DNA from: Ottowia testudinis
GTDB lineage: Bacteria; Pseudomonadota; Gammaproteobacteria; Burkholderiales; Burkholderiaceae_C
Length of the DNA: 64,000 nt
NCBI RefSeq assembly: GCF_017498525.1
Contig: NZ_CP071796.1
Span: 4,224,041 to 4,288,040, forward strand
Direction: 5' to 3'
Positions 52,123 to 61,188 of the stretch are shown here, piece by piece. A program made the position numbers and the translations under genes. The first letter of the stretch is position 1; each line of letters opens with the position of its first letter. The notes beneath the pieces were generated by a model. That model was not told the origin of the DNA. It saw nothing but the letters and a program-made list of their open reading frames with translations, and searched no databases.

Positions 52123-53742
52123 ATGGCCAAGCCCATCGTCGTCATCGGCTTTCTCGGCACGCAACTGGACGCCGGTCTGGGCACCGGCCGCTGGGAGAAG
52201 TGGCGCCCTACCGTGGCGCTGGGCCAGCACGACGACCGCGTGATCACGCGGTTGGAGCTGCTGGTCACGCCCCACCCCAAGCACGCCGCGCTGGCGCAGC
52301 GCGTGAAAGACGACCTGGCCACGGTGTCGCACGACACGCAGGTGAACCTGGTAGAGCTGCCCATTCACGACCCCTGGGACTTCGGCGAGGTCTACGGCGC
52401 GCTGTACGACTGGGCGCGCAGCTATGCTTTTGACACCGCGCGCGAGCAGTACTGGGCGCACATCACCACCGGCACGCACGTGGCGCAGATCTGCCTGTTT
52501 CTGCTGGCCGAGTCGCGCCACCTGCCGGGGGTGCTGGCGCAAACCTCTCCCCCTAAGCGCTGGGGCGCGGGCGATGCGGGGCAGATCACGCTGATCGACT
52601 TGGACTTGTCGCGTTACGACGCGATTGCGCAGCGTTTTTCAGCAGCGCAGCAAGACGCGGTGAGCTACCTGAAAAGCGGCATCGCCACCCGCAACGCGCG
52701 CTTCAACGCGCTGATTGACGAGATCGAGCGCGTGGCCGTGCACTCCACCGCGCCCATCCTGCTGGTGGGGCCCACGGGCGCGGGCAAGTCGTTTCTGGCG
52801 CGGCGCATGGTCGAGGTCAAGAAGGCGCGCAACCAGGTCAGCGGCCCCTTCGTCGAAGTGAACTGCGCCACGCTGCACGGCGACGGCGCCATGTCCACCT
52901 TGTTTGGCCATAAGAAGGGCGCTTTTACCGGCGCGGCGGCCGACCGCGCCGGTCTGCTGAAAAGTGCGCACGAGGGCGTGCTGTTTCTGGATGAAATCGG
53001 CGAGCTGGGCCTGGACGAGCAGGCCATGCTGCTCAAAGCCGTAGAAGAAAAGCGCTTTTACCCGCTGGGCAGCGACCGCGAGGTGGAAAGCAGCTTTCAG
53101 CTCATCGCCGGCACGCACCGCGACCTGCGGCGCGAGGTGGCGGCCGGGCGCTTTCGCGAAGACCTGTTCGCGCGCATCAACCTGTGGACGTATGACCTGC
53201 CGGGCCTGGCCGAGCGGCGCGAAGACATTGAGCCCAACATCGACCACCTGCTGGCGCTGCACGCGCGAGCGCACCGCGTGGTGCGCTTTCACCCCGAGGC
53301 GCGGCGCGACTATCTGCGCTTTGCGCAAAGCGACGCCGCGCCCTGGTGCGGCAACTTCCGCGACCTGTCAGCCAGCATCACGCGCCTGGCGACGCTGGCC
53401 GAAGGCGGGCGCATTTCGCAAGAGCTGGTGGCGGCTGAAGTCGCGCGCCTGCGCTGGCTGTGGCAGCGCGACACGCCAGCCGATGCGCCGCAGGCCGATG
53501 GGCTGGCGCTGGTCGAGCAACTGCTGGGCGCCGAGAAAAGCGCCGCGCTGGATTTGTTCGACCGCCTGCAACTGGCCGCCGTGCTGCCGGTGTGCGCGGC
53601 CAGCCGCACGCTGTCGGACGCCGGGCGCCAGCTGTTCGCCGCCTCGCGCGAGCAGCGCAAGGCCGTGAACGATGCGGATCGGCTGCGCAAGTATTTGATG
53701 AAGTTCGGGCTGGGCTGGGAGCAAATACGTCGCGCGCTGTAG
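52123..53742 (+). CDS. rtcR: RtcR, sigma-54-dependent transcriptional activator of RNA repair
   Basis: A 539-residue activator. Residues 1 to about 180 are the RtcR sensor domain (CARF-like; MAKPIVVIGFLGTQLDAG), which senses RNA ends. The AAA+ domain has Walker A GPTGAGKSF, the sigma-54-contacting GAFTGA loop and Walker B LFLDEIGELG. The C-terminus is helical with a recognition-helix-like end. In other bacteria RtcR responds to damaged tRNA fragments. It is divergent from rsr with about 200 bases between and would act on the sigma-54 promoter found there. Confidence 0.95.
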   Translation: MAKPIVVIGFLGTQLDAGLGTGRWEKWRPTVALGQHDDRVITRLELLVTPHPKHAALAQRVKDDLATVSHDTQVNLVELPIHDPWDFGEVYGALYDWARSYAFDTAREQYWAHITTGTHVAQICLFLLAESRHLPGVLAQTSPPKRWGAGDAGQITLIDLDLSRYDAIAQRFSAAQQDAVSYLKSGIATRNARFNALIDEIERVAVHSTAPILLVGPTGAGKSFLARRMVEVKKARNQVSGPFVEVNCATLHGDGAMSTLFGHKKGAFTGAAADRAGLLKSAHEGVLFLDEIGELGLDEQAMLLKAVEEKRFYPLGSDREVESSFQLIAGTHRDLRREVAAGRFREDLFARINLWTYDLPGLAERREDIEPNIDHLLALHARAHRVVRFHPEARRDYLRFAQSDAAPWCGNFRDLSASITRLATLAEGGRISQELVAAEVARLRWLWQRDTPADAPQADGLALVEQLLGAEKSAALDLFDRLQLAAVLPVCAASRTLSDAGRQLFAASREQRKAVNDADRLRKYLMKFGLGWEQIRRAL

Positions 53743-53756
53743 ATTGCTACGCTAAC

Positions 53757-53793
53757 GATAGCTGTGTGCGCTTGCCCAGAAAGCGCCAGCGCA
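53757..53793 (+). repeat. Dispersed hairpin repeat, copy 18
   Basis: It reads CGATAGCTGTGTGCGCTTG, CCCAG, AAAGCGC. It lies just after rtcR; the right arm has one mismatch. Confidence 0.6.
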
Positions 53794-53904
53794 TCAAATG
53801 ACCCTGAATGCCGGATGGCGCGATTCAGTGGCTCGCCCTGCGCAAAAGGGCCATCACGGCGACGCGATCACGCGCTAAAGTCAGGGCAGCATGCTAAAGT
53901 GACG

Positions 53905-53920
53905 TTGACGTAAACGTCAA
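53905..53920. promoter_or_regulatory. LiuR-type operator of the leucine/isovalerate cluster
   Basis: TTGACGTAAACGTCAA, palindromic except at the centre, 35 bases before the thioesterase start. It matches the perfect palindrome next to liuR. Confidence 0.85.
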
Positions 53921-53954
53921 TCCCACGTACTTCCTCATTCAAGGCTGCCGCAAC

Positions 53955-54398
53955 ATGGGCGACTCCCCCGACTTCGCTGCCCTCCATGCCCGCGTGGCCG
54001 ACAGCTTTGCCCGCCAGGGCATGATGCAGCACCTGGGGGCGCAGCTGCGGCGCGTGGAGCCGGGGCTGGTCGAAATCTGGCTGCCCTATTCCGACAAGGT
54101 GACGCAGCAGCAGGACGGTTTTCACGGTGGCGCCATGGGCGCGGTGGCCGACATTGCGGGCGGCTACGCGGGCCTGACGATTGCGCCCGAAGGCATGGAA
54201 GTCGTCACCGCCGAATACAAGATCAACTTTCTGGGCAGCTACCAGGGCGGCGCGCTGCGCGCTATCGGCCGCGTGGTCAAGCCCGGCAAGCGCCTCATCG
54301 TCTGCACCGCCGAAGTCACGCATGTGGATGATCACGGCAAGGAAGGCCCGTGCGCGCTGATGCAGCAGACGCTGGTGCCCGTGCCCAAGACTTACTGA
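53955..54398 (+). CDS. PaaI family thioesterase
   Basis: A 147-residue hot-dog-fold thioesterase. The pattern [24 protein letters not shown] contains the HGG motif of PaaI-type acyl-CoA thioesterases. It is the first gene after the LiuR box and is followed 29 bases later by isovaleryl-CoA dehydrogenase, so it probably handles an acyl-CoA of branched-chain breakdown. Confidence 0.9.
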   Translation: MGDSPDFAALHARVADSFARQGMMQHLGAQLRRVEPGLVEIWLPYSDKVTQQQDGFHGGAMGAVADIAGGYAGLTIAPEGMEVVTAEYKINFLGSYQGGALRAIGRVVKPGKRLIVCTAEVTHVDDHGKEGPCALMQQTLVPVPKTY

Positions 54399-54427
54399 CA
54401 CTTTTTCAATTCAAGGAGACAAGAACC

Positions 54428-55609
54428 ATGAGCAACCTGCCCGGCCTGAACTTCCAGCTTGGCGAAGACATCGACGCCCTGCGCGATGCCGTGCGCGACT
54501 TTGCGCAAGCCGAGATCGCCCCGCGCGCGGCCGAGGTCGACAAGAGCGACCAGTTCCCGATGGACCTGTGGCCCAAGATGGGCGAGTTGGGCGTGCTGGG
54601 CATCACCGTGCCCGAGGCCTACGGCGGCGCCGACATGGGCTATCTGGCGCACATGATTGCCATGGAAGAAATCAGCCGCGCCAGCGCGTCGATTGGCCTC
54701 AGCTACGGCGCGCACAGCAACCTGTGCGTGAACCAGATCAATCGCAACGGCAGCGAGGCGCAAAAGCAGAAATACCTGCCCAAGCTGATCAGCGGCGAAC
54801 ACGTGGGCGCGCTGGCCATGAGCGAGCCCGGCGCCGGCAGCGACGTCATCAGCATGAAGCTGCGAGCCGAAGACAAGGGCGGCTATTACCTGCTGAACGG
54901 CACCAAGATGTGGATCACCAACGGCCCCGACGCCGACACCATGGTGGTCTACGCCAAGACCGAGCCCGAGCTGGGCGCGCGCGGCGTGACGGCCTTCATT
55001 GTCGAAAAGGGCATGAAGGGTTTCAGCACCGCGCAAAAGCTCGACAAGCTCGGCATGCGCGGCAGCCACACCGGCGAGATGGTGTTCAACAACGTCGAAG
55101 TACCCGCCGACCATATTCTGGGTGGCCTGAACATGGGCGCCAAGGTGCTGATGAGCGGCCTGGACTACGAGCGCGCCGTGCTGGCCGGCGGCCCCATCGG
55201 CATCATGCAGGCCGTGATGGACAACGTGATCCCCTACATCCACGACCGCAAGCAGTTCGGCCAGAGCATTGGCGAATTCCAGCTGGTGCAGGGCAAGGTG
55301 GCCGACATGTACACCGTGCTGCAGGCCGGTCGCGCGTTTCTGTACACCATCGGCAAGAACCTGGATGCGCTGGGCAGCGCGCACGTGCGTCAGGTGCGCA
55401 AGGACTGCGCCAGCGTCATCCTTTGGACGGCCGAGATGGCGACCAAGATGGCGGGCGACGGCATCCAGCTGTTCGGCGGTAACGGCTACATCAACGAATA
55501 CCCGCTGGGGCGTCTGTGGCGCGATGCCAAGCTGTATGAGATCGGCGCTGGCACCAGCGAGATCCGGCGCATGCTGATCGGGCGGGAGCTGTTTGCGGAG
55601 ACGATGTGA
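54428..55609 (+). CDS. ivd: Isovaleryl-CoA dehydrogenase
   Basis: A 393-residue acyl-CoA dehydrogenase (LiuA). It has [24 protein letters not shown], and the isovaleryl-type catalytic Glu region [16 protein letters not shown], where the base lies on helix G as in isovaleryl-CoA dehydrogenases rather than at the usual position. C-terminal [19 protein letters not shown] binds FAD. It oxidises isovaleryl-CoA to 3-methylcrotonyl-CoA in leucine breakdown. The ATG at 54428 follows AAGGAGAC. Confidence 0.93.
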   Translation: MSNLPGLNFQLGEDIDALRDAVRDFAQAEIAPRAAEVDKSDQFPMDLWPKMGELGVLGITVPEAYGGADMGYLAHMIAMEEISRASASIGLSYGAHSNLCVNQINRNGSEAQKQKYLPKLISGEHVGALAMSEPGAGSDVISMKLRAEDKGGYYLLNGTKMWITNGPDADTMVVYAKTEPELGARGVTAFIVEKGMKGFSTAQKLDKLGMRGSHTGEMVFNNVEVPADHILGGLNMGAKVLMSGLDYERAVLAGGPIGIMQAVMDNVIPYIHDRKQFGQSIGEFQLVQGKVADMYTVLQAGRAFLYTIGKNLDALGSAHVRQVRKDCASVILWTAEMATKMAGDGIQLFGGNGYINEYPLGRLWRDAKLYEIGAGTSEIRRMLIGRELFAETM

Positions 55610-55640
55610 CGCCTGCCGGCGCGTGCACTCAAAGCGTCGT

Positions 55641-55661
55641 TGATGTACATTCAATACATCA
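55641..55661. promoter_or_regulatory. Inverted repeat at antitoxin start, probable operator
   Basis: TGATGTA, CATTCAA, TACATCA, whose last base is the first of the antitoxin ATG. Autorepression by the ribbon-helix-helix antitoxin is likely. Confidence 0.65.
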
Positions 55662-55960
55662 TGAAACCTGTCTTGTCCCCTGCTCACACTGAAGCTGCGG
55701 TGCGCACGCAGATTTATCTGTCGGCTTCGCAACAGCGACGGCTGGATCAGCTGGCGCGTCGCTCGGCGCAAAGCAAAAGCAGCCTGATTCGGGCCGCCAT
55801 CGATCGCATGCTCGAGGCCGAGGAGCAGGCTGCCGCAGGCACACGGGCGCGCAAGCAGCGCCTGCTGGGTCTTGCCGGTGCGTGGGCGAACAAACCCGCC
55901 GACGAGTTGCTCGATGTTCGCGCGCTGCGCGATGGCTGGTCTCAGCGGTCGGCAATCTGA
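55661..55960 (+). CDS. Ribbon-helix-helix antitoxin
   Basis: A 99-residue protein with an RHH core (VRTQIYLSASQQRRLDQLARRSAQSKSSLIRAAIDRML, in parts) and a C-terminal tail for toxin binding. It is 13 bases before a VapC-like toxin gene, so the pair forms a type II module. It sits inside the leucine-degradation cluster between ivd and can. Confidence 0.87.
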   Translation: MKPVLSPAHTEAAVRTQIYLSASQQRRLDQLARRSAQSKSSLIRAAIDRMLEAEEQAAAGTRARKQRLLGLAGAWANKPADELLDVRALRDGWSQRSAI

Positions 55961-55973
55961 AAAACAGCTTGTC

Positions 55974-56366
55974 ATGGCGCAACGCGTGCTGGTGGATACC
56001 GATGTGCTGATCGATCACCTGCGTGGTGTGGAGCAGGCCACACAGGCGCTGCTGGTGCATGATCGGCTGGCCATCAGCGTGATTACGCTGGCCGAGTTGC
56101 TGGCAGGCGCCAAGGGCGCACGCGAGCAGGCCGACATCGATGCGTTGGCGGCCGATTGCGAGGTCTTGCCTGTCGATGAACCGACGGCGCGAGTGGCCGG
56201 AATCTTGCGCAAGCGTTATGGCCCCTCGCACGGCGTGCAATTGCCCGACGCCTTGATTGCCGCGGCGGCGCAGACGCATCAATTGCCCCTGTTGACATTG
56301 AATAGCAAGCATTACCCCATGTTGCCCGGGCTGCGTCCCGCCTACCGAAAATCAAGCGGCGCGTAA
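55974..56366 (+). CDS. VapC-like PIN-domain toxin
   Basis: A 130-residue PIN ribonuclease. It begins MAQRVLVDTDVLIDHLRG (Asp), has VITLAELLAGAKGA (Glu), and VQLPDALIAAAAQTHQLPLLTLNSKHY with the third and fourth acidic positions near the end. Its likely target is RNA, as for VapC proteins. It begins 13 bases after the antitoxin stop. Confidence 0.9.
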   Translation: MAQRVLVDTDVLIDHLRGVEQATQALLVHDRLAISVITLAELLAGAKGAREQADIDALAADCEVLPVDEPTARVAGILRKRYGPSHGVQLPDALIAAAAQTHQLPLLTLNSKHYPMLPGLRPAYRKSSGA

Positions 56367-56401
56367 CGCCATCGGCGCGCGGAACCGATACGCTTGCTAC
56401 C

Positions 56402-57088
56402 ATGCCCTCTACCCTGCAGCACCTGATCGACGCCAACCGCGCCTGGGCCGAGCGCGTGGAGCGCGAGCAGCCCGGCTTCTTCAAGGCGCTGGCGCAGCAG
56501 CAGACGCCCAAGTACCTGTGGGTCGGCTGTTCCGACAGCCGCGTGCCGGCCAATCAGGTCATCGGCCTGGCGCCGGGCGAGGTGTTCGTGCACCGCAACG
56601 TGGCCAATGTGGTGGTGCATTCCGACCTGAACGCGCTGTCGGTGATCCAGTTCGCCGTGGATGTGCTGAAGGTCGAGCACATCATGGTGGTTGGCCACTA
56701 CGGCTGCGGCGGCGTGCTGGCGGTGCTGCGCGAGCAGCGCGTGGGCCTGGCCGACAACTGGCTGCGCCACGTGCACGACGTGAAGATGCGCCACCGCGGC
56801 CGCCTCATGCACCTGTGCGCGCACGAGCAGGAAGACACCCTGTGCGAGATGAACGTCATCGAGCAGGTGGGCAACGTGGCGCAATCCAACGTGGTGCAGG
56901 ATGCCTGGTCGCGCGGCCAGCCGCTGGCGGTGCATGGCTGGTGCTATGGCCTGAAGGACGGGCACGTCAAGGACCTGGGCGTGACCATGACCAAGCCCGA
57001 CGAGGTGGTGGACGTGTTCCGCACCGCCATCAAACGCTACCCGCGCTCGCCCGACGCCAAGCCGGGCTCCAGCGACTTTCCCGTGTAG
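56402..57088 (+). CDS. can: Beta-class carbonic anhydrase
   Basis: A 228-residue beta carbonic anhydrase. Zinc ligands are Cys in [13 protein letters not shown], His and Cys in [10 protein letters not shown], and the Asp-Arg dyad is in DSR. It hydrates CO2 to bicarbonate, which supplies the biotin carboxylases that leucine breakdown needs. Four bases separate it from aceK. Confidence 0.95.
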   Translation: MPSTLQHLIDANRAWAERVEREQPGFFKALAQQQTPKYLWVGCSDSRVPANQVIGLAPGEVFVHRNVANVVVHSDLNALSVIQFAVDVLKVEHIMVVGHYGCGGVLAVLREQRVGLADNWLRHVHDVKMRHRGRLMHLCAHEQEDTLCEMNVIEQVGNVAQSNVVQDAWSRGQPLAVHGWCYGLKDGHVKDLGVTMTKPDEVVDVFRTAIKRYPRSPDAKPGSSDFPV

Positions 57089-57092
57089 CGCC

Positions 57093-58997
57093 ATGCTGCC
57101 GCGCCCGCTCGATTCACCGCTGGCGCGCGACGTGGCGCAGGCCATGATCGACGGCTTCAACCGCCACTACCGGCTTTTCCGCACCGAGAGCGCGCGCGCC
57201 AAGCACCGTTTTGAAACCTGCGACTGGCACGGCCAGCAGCGCGCGCAGCGCGAGCGCATCGAGTTCTACGACCTGCGCGTGCGCGAATGCCAGAAGCGCC
57301 TGGAGCGCGAATTCGAGGCGCACAAGCAGCCCATGGACGTGTGGCAGCAGGTCAAGCTGCACTACATCGGCATGCTGGTGGCGCACCCGCAGCCCGAACT
57401 GGCCGAAACTTTCTTCAACTCGGTCAGCACGCGCATCCTGCACCGCAGCTACTTCCACAACGATTTCATCTTTGTGCGTCCGGCCATCAGCACGGAATAC
57501 CTGGAAACCGACGACCCCCGGGCCAAGACGACGTATCAGGCCTTCTATCCCCAGCCCGGCGCGCTGTCCGACACGGTGCACGCGGTGCTGCAATCGTTCG
57601 ATTTGCGCTGCACGTTTGAAGACCTGGAGCGCGACTGTCATCGCGTGGCCCGCGCCATGCTGAACGAGTGGGGCGCCGACAAGCCGCGCCCCAACTTCCA
57701 GGTGCAGGTGCTGTCCAGCCTGTTCTACCGCAACAAGGGCGCCTACCTGGTCGGCAAGATCATCAACGGCTTTCGCGAACTGCCGTTTGCGCTGCCGCTG
57801 CTGCACCGCACGCCCGGCACGCTGTACGTTGACGCGGCGCTGTTCGGCGAAGAAGATCTGCTGATCCTGTTCAGCTTCTCGCGCGCCTATTTCATGGTCG
57901 ACATGGAGATTCCCTCGGCCACCGTGCAGTTCCTGCGCAGCCTGATGCCGCGCAAGCCGCGCGCCGAAATCTACAACGCCCTCGGCCTGGCCAAGCAGGG
58001 CAAGAACCTGTTCTACCGCGACCTGCTGTGGCACTTGCGCCATTCAACCGACAAGTTCCGCATCGCGCCCGGCATCAAGGGCATGGTGATGCTGGTGTTC
58101 GACCTGCCCAGCTTTCCCTACGTCTTCAAGATCATCAAGGACTGGTATCCGCCGCCCAAAGACACCACGCGCGAGCAGATCCGCGGCAAGTACCAGCTCG
58201 TCAAGCAGCACGACCGGGTGGGCCGCATGGCCGACACCATGGAGTTCTCGCTGCTCGCCTTTCCGCGCGCGCGCTTCGAGGACGACCTGATCGCCGAGAT
58301 TGAAAAGTTCGCCCCGAGCCAGCTCGAAATTTCAGACCGCGACGGCGACGGCCAGATCGAAGTCATCATCGCGCACGCCTACATCGAGCGGCGCATGATC
58401 CCGCTCAATCTCTATCTGCAAGAGGCCTTCGACGCCGGCCCCGATGACGCGGCGGCCAGCGCGCAACTGGAGCACGCCGTCATCGAATACGGCAACGCCA
58501 TCAAGGACCTGGTGGCCGCCAACATCTTTCCCGGCGACATGCTATGGAAGAACTTCGGTGTCACGCGGCACGGCAAGGTCGTGTTCTACGACTACGACGA
58601 GATCGAATACATCACCGACTGCAACTTCCGCCGCGTGCCCGCCCCGCGCAATGAAGAAGACGAGATGAGCGGCGAAATCTGGTATTCGGTCGCCAAGCAC
58701 GACGTGTTCCCCGAAACCTTCGGCCCCTTCCTGCTAGGCAACCCGCGCGTGCGCGAGGCTTTCATGCGGCACCACGCGGAATTGCTGGAGCCGGAGTTCT
58801 GGCAGCAGACCAAGGCGCGCATTCAGGGGGGCGAGGTGATCGATTTCTTTCCGTACGGAGTGCACAGACGCTTCGATGTGAACGGCGGGGTGAAAGGTGC
58901 GCCAGAGTTGCCTGATCCGTTTGCTGACATTAGCGAAGTGCCTGTCGAATCAAACGACAGTGGTGGTGCCCGCATAAACTCAGATTTAGGAGAATAG
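57093..58997 (+). CDS. aceK: Isocitrate dehydrogenase kinase/phosphatase
   Basis: A 634-residue AceK, somewhat longer than the usual 570-610. It has ATP-binding [19 protein letters not shown] and catalytic [17 protein letters not shown]. It phosphorylates and dephosphorylates isocitrate dehydrogenase to direct carbon to the glyoxylate bypass. The conserved part seems to end near [10 protein letters not shown]; the last 45 or so residues (through SDLGE) are not typical and end 4 bases before an AT-rich gene, suggesting that the 3' end was rebuilt when that gene arrived. Confidence 0.93.
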   Translation: MLPRPLDSPLARDVAQAMIDGFNRHYRLFRTESARAKHRFETCDWHGQQRAQRERIEFYDLRVRECQKRLEREFEAHKQPMDVWQQVKLHYIGMLVAHPQPELAETFFNSVSTRILHRSYFHNDFIFVRPAISTEYLETDDPRAKTTYQAFYPQPGALSDTVHAVLQSFDLRCTFEDLERDCHRVARAMLNEWGADKPRPNFQVQVLSSLFYRNKGAYLVGKIINGFRELPFALPLLHRTPGTLYVDAALFGEEDLLILFSFSRAYFMVDMEIPSATVQFLRSLMPRKPRAEIYNALGLAKQGKNLFYRDLLWHLRHSTDKFRIAPGIKGMVMLVFDLPSFPYVFKIIKDWYPPPKDTTREQIRGKYQLVKQHDRVGRMADTMEFSLLAFPRARFEDDLIAEIEKFAPSQLEISDRDGDGQIEVIIAHAYIERRMIPLNLYLQEAFDAGPDDAAASAQLEHAVIEYGNAIKDLVAANIFPGDMLWKNFGVTRHGKVVFYDYDEIEYITDCNFRRVPAPRNEEDEMSGEIWYSVAKHDVFPETFGPFLLGNPRVREAFMRHHAELLEPEFWQQTKARIQGGEVIDFFPYGVHRRFDVNGGVKGAPELPDPFADISEVPVESNDSGGARINSDLGE

Positions 58998-59001
58998 TTA
59001 T

Positions 59002-59922
59002 ATGCCTGGAGCGGTTGCCGCGAATGCGTATGAGGGAATTCGTAGCGAGGCGCTAGCTCAATACGCTTTGTCTGCATTTGGCACTGCCGCTCGAGTGCCA
59101 ATGTCGGATGATTCGGGAATAGATTTTCACTGCACGCTAGGGCGATTAATAGGTAAACGACTTTTGGTCGAAAATTACTATCTCGTCCAAGTTAAAAGTA
59201 GCAAATCCAAGGTGCGCTATGATAGTGCGGATGCCGTGAAGTGGCTACTAGGACATAAGTATCCAATTTTATTTATGGTGGTCGATAAGTCAAGCTCTCA
59301 GCTGTCCATTTATAAGACGACTGAGCTTGCTACTATTCCTTGGAGAAATTTTCCAAATACCATTGAAATTGAATTTGATGGTCAGAACAATTTTGATCTG
59401 AAAAGTTTTGAGCCCATAACTAACGTAAATGTGGGATTGCCAATTCTCGACTTTAATGTTACACAATTGGCTGACAAAGAATGGCGTGCAAACGTGGTAA
59501 AAACCTTGAGATCTTGGGTCGAGCTGGATCAGGGGAATATAGATTGGCGCACAATGGGGTTTGACGCGTATCAATTTCCCTCAGCCTATGTCACCAATAT
59601 GCCTGTTGGATCAAAAATTGAAATGAATGCAAGTTTTTCTACGCTTGGAAGTTCGGAGGTATCCCGGCTACCTAGCATGACCTTATTCGGTCTTGCGCAT
59701 ATGATCAATGTAGCGGCGGCCGAAAGTGATTTGGCTGCGCTAATGCAAATAAAGAGCTCTGCTGACCATATATTGAGGCGATACCGTTTTTCAGATAATG
59801 CCCCATACTACTATGCTTTCTGCTTCAATACTGCTTGCAGACATCTAAATATCAATATGCAAATGACGATTGATATTAGTGATGTTGGAGTGTTTTCCCC
59901 ATTTGGCACTATCGAAAATTAA
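59002..59922 (+). CDS. DUF4365 domain protein (predicted PD-(D/E)xK-like nuclease)
   Basis: A 306-residue protein. The N-terminal part has GIRSEALAQYALSAFG, SGIDFHC and YLVQVKSS, the E...GxDxxx...QVK arrangement of DUF4365 and related restriction-endonuclease-like folds. The remainder is unassigned. It is strikingly AT-rich against its neighbours and lies inside the leucine cluster: 4 bases after aceK and 10 bases before the thiolase. DUF4365 proteins are often found in mobile or defence settings. Whether it cuts DNA is unproven. Confidence 0.8.
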   Translation: MPGAVAANAYEGIRSEALAQYALSAFGTAARVPMSDDSGIDFHCTLGRLIGKRLLVENYYLVQVKSSKSKVRYDSADAVKWLLGHKYPILFMVVDKSSSQLSIYKTTELATIPWRNFPNTIEIEFDGQNNFDLKSFEPITNVNVGLPILDFNVTQLADKEWRANVVKTLRSWVELDQGNIDWRTMGFDAYQFPSAYVTNMPVGSKIEMNASFSTLGSSEVSRLPSMTLFGLAHMINVAAAESDLAALMQIKSSADHILRRYRFSDNAPYYYAFCFNTACRHLNINMQMTIDISDVGVFSPFGTIEN

Positions 59923-59932
59923 GGAGCTTCTC

Positions 59933-61114
59933 ATGTCCGACCCCATCGTCATCGTTTCCGCCGCCCGCACGCCCATGGGCAGTTTTCAGGGCGACTTCAC
60001 GCCCCTGGCCGCGCACGATCTGGGCGGCGCGGCGATCAAGGCCGCTGTGGAGCGCGCGGGCATCAAGCCGGAGCAGGTCACTGAAGTCATCTTCGGCAAC
60101 TGCCTGATGGCCGGCCAGGGCCAGGCGCCGGCGCGACAGGCGGCGTTCAAGGGCGGGCTGCCCAAGAGCGCGGGCGCGGTCACGCTCAGCAAGATGTGCG
60201 GCTCGGGCATGCGCGCGGCGATGTTCGCGCACGACATGCTCAAGGCGGGCAGCCACGACGTGCTGGTGGCCGGCGGCATGGAGAGCATGACCAACGCGCC
60301 CTACCTGCTGCAAAAAGGCCGCGGCGGCTACCGCATGGGGCACGACAAGGTGTACGACCACATGATGCTCGACGGCCTGGAAGACGCCTACGAGGCCGGC
60401 CGCAGCATGGGCACCTTTGGCGAAGACTGCGCCGCCAAGTACGGCTTCACGCGCGAGCAGCAAGACAAGTTCGCCATGGCCAGCGTGCAGCGGGCGCAGG
60501 CAGCTATCAAATCAGGTGCATTCAAGGACGAGATCACTCCCGTCACGGTGAAAGACCGCAAGGGCGAGCGCGTGGTGGATACCGATGAAGGGCCGGGCAA
60601 GATCAACGTGGACAAAATCCCCACGCTCAAGCCCGCCTTCAAGAAAGATGGCACGGTGACGGCCGCCGCCAGCTCCAGCATCAACGACGGCGCCGCCGCC
60701 ATGGTGCTGATGCGCGAGAGCACCGCCAAAGCGCTGGGCTGCAAGCCGCTGGCGCGCATCGTCAGCCACGCCACACACGCGCAGGAGCCGGAGTGGTTCA
60801 GCACCGCGCCCATCGGCGCCAGCGAGCAGGCACTTAAAAAAGCCGGCTGGAGGGTCGAAGACGTCGATCTGTGGGAAATCAACGAAGCCTTTGCCGTGGT
60901 GCCGATGGCGCTGATGCACGACTTGAAGGTGCCGCACGACAAGGTCAACGTCAACGGCGGCGCCTGCGCGCTGGGCCACCCGATTGGCGCCAGCGGCGCG
61001 CGCATCATGGTCACGCTGATCCATGCGTTGAAGGCGCGCGGGTTGAAGAAAGGCCTGGCCACGCTGTGCATCGGCGGTGGCGAGGCGACGGCGGTGGCGC
61101 TGGAGTTGGTATGA
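59933..61114 (+). CDS. Acetyl-CoA C-acyltransferase (thiolase)
   Basis: A 393-residue thiolase. It begins MSDPIVIVSAARTPMGSFQG; the acyl-binding Cys is in VTLSKMCGSGMRAAM, His in LWEINEAFAVVP...GACALGHPIGASGARIM and the second Cys in TLCIGGGEATA. It probably acts on acetoacetyl-CoA at the end of leucine breakdown, or is a general beta-ketothiolase. The start follows AAGGAGCTTCTC, and this ribosome site begins right after the DUF4365 stop. Its stop codon lies in a dispersed repeat. Confidence 0.93.
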   Translation: MSDPIVIVSAARTPMGSFQGDFTPLAAHDLGGAAIKAAVERAGIKPEQVTEVIFGNCLMAGQGQAPARQAAFKGGLPKSAGAVTLSKMCGSGMRAAMFAHDMLKAGSHDVLVAGGMESMTNAPYLLQKGRGGYRMGHDKVYDHMMLDGLEDAYEAGRSMGTFGEDCAAKYGFTREQQDKFAMASVQRAQAAIKSGAFKDEITPVTVKDRKGERVVDTDEGPGKINVDKIPTLKPAFKKDGTVTAAASSSINDGAAAMVLMRESTAKALGCKPLARIVSHATHAQEPEWFSTAPIGASEQALKKAGWRVEDVDLWEINEAFAVVPMALMHDLKVPHDKVNVNGGACALGHPIGASGARIMVTLIHALKARGLKKGLATLCIGGGEATAVALELV

Positions 61115-61166
61115 AAATGATAGCTTCTTGCGCTTGCCCATCAAGCGCAAGCGGCCGATTTGATTC
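61111..61166 (+). repeat. Dispersed hairpin repeat, copy 19 (overlaps thiolase stop)
   Basis: It reads AATGATAGCTTCTTGCGCTTG in two parts, CCCAT, CAAGCGC, AAGCGGCCGATTTGATTC. The hairpin is perfect; the thiolase TGA is in its left flank. Confidence 0.85.
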
Positions 61167-61188
61167 ATGAATTCGTGAGAGTGCCGAC

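Noticed and set aside
60500-60530. Possible dispersed repeat copy inside the thiolase gene
   Set aside because: Only GCAGCTATCAAATCA resembles it, the hairpin is absent, and the encoded residues fit an ordinary thiolase.
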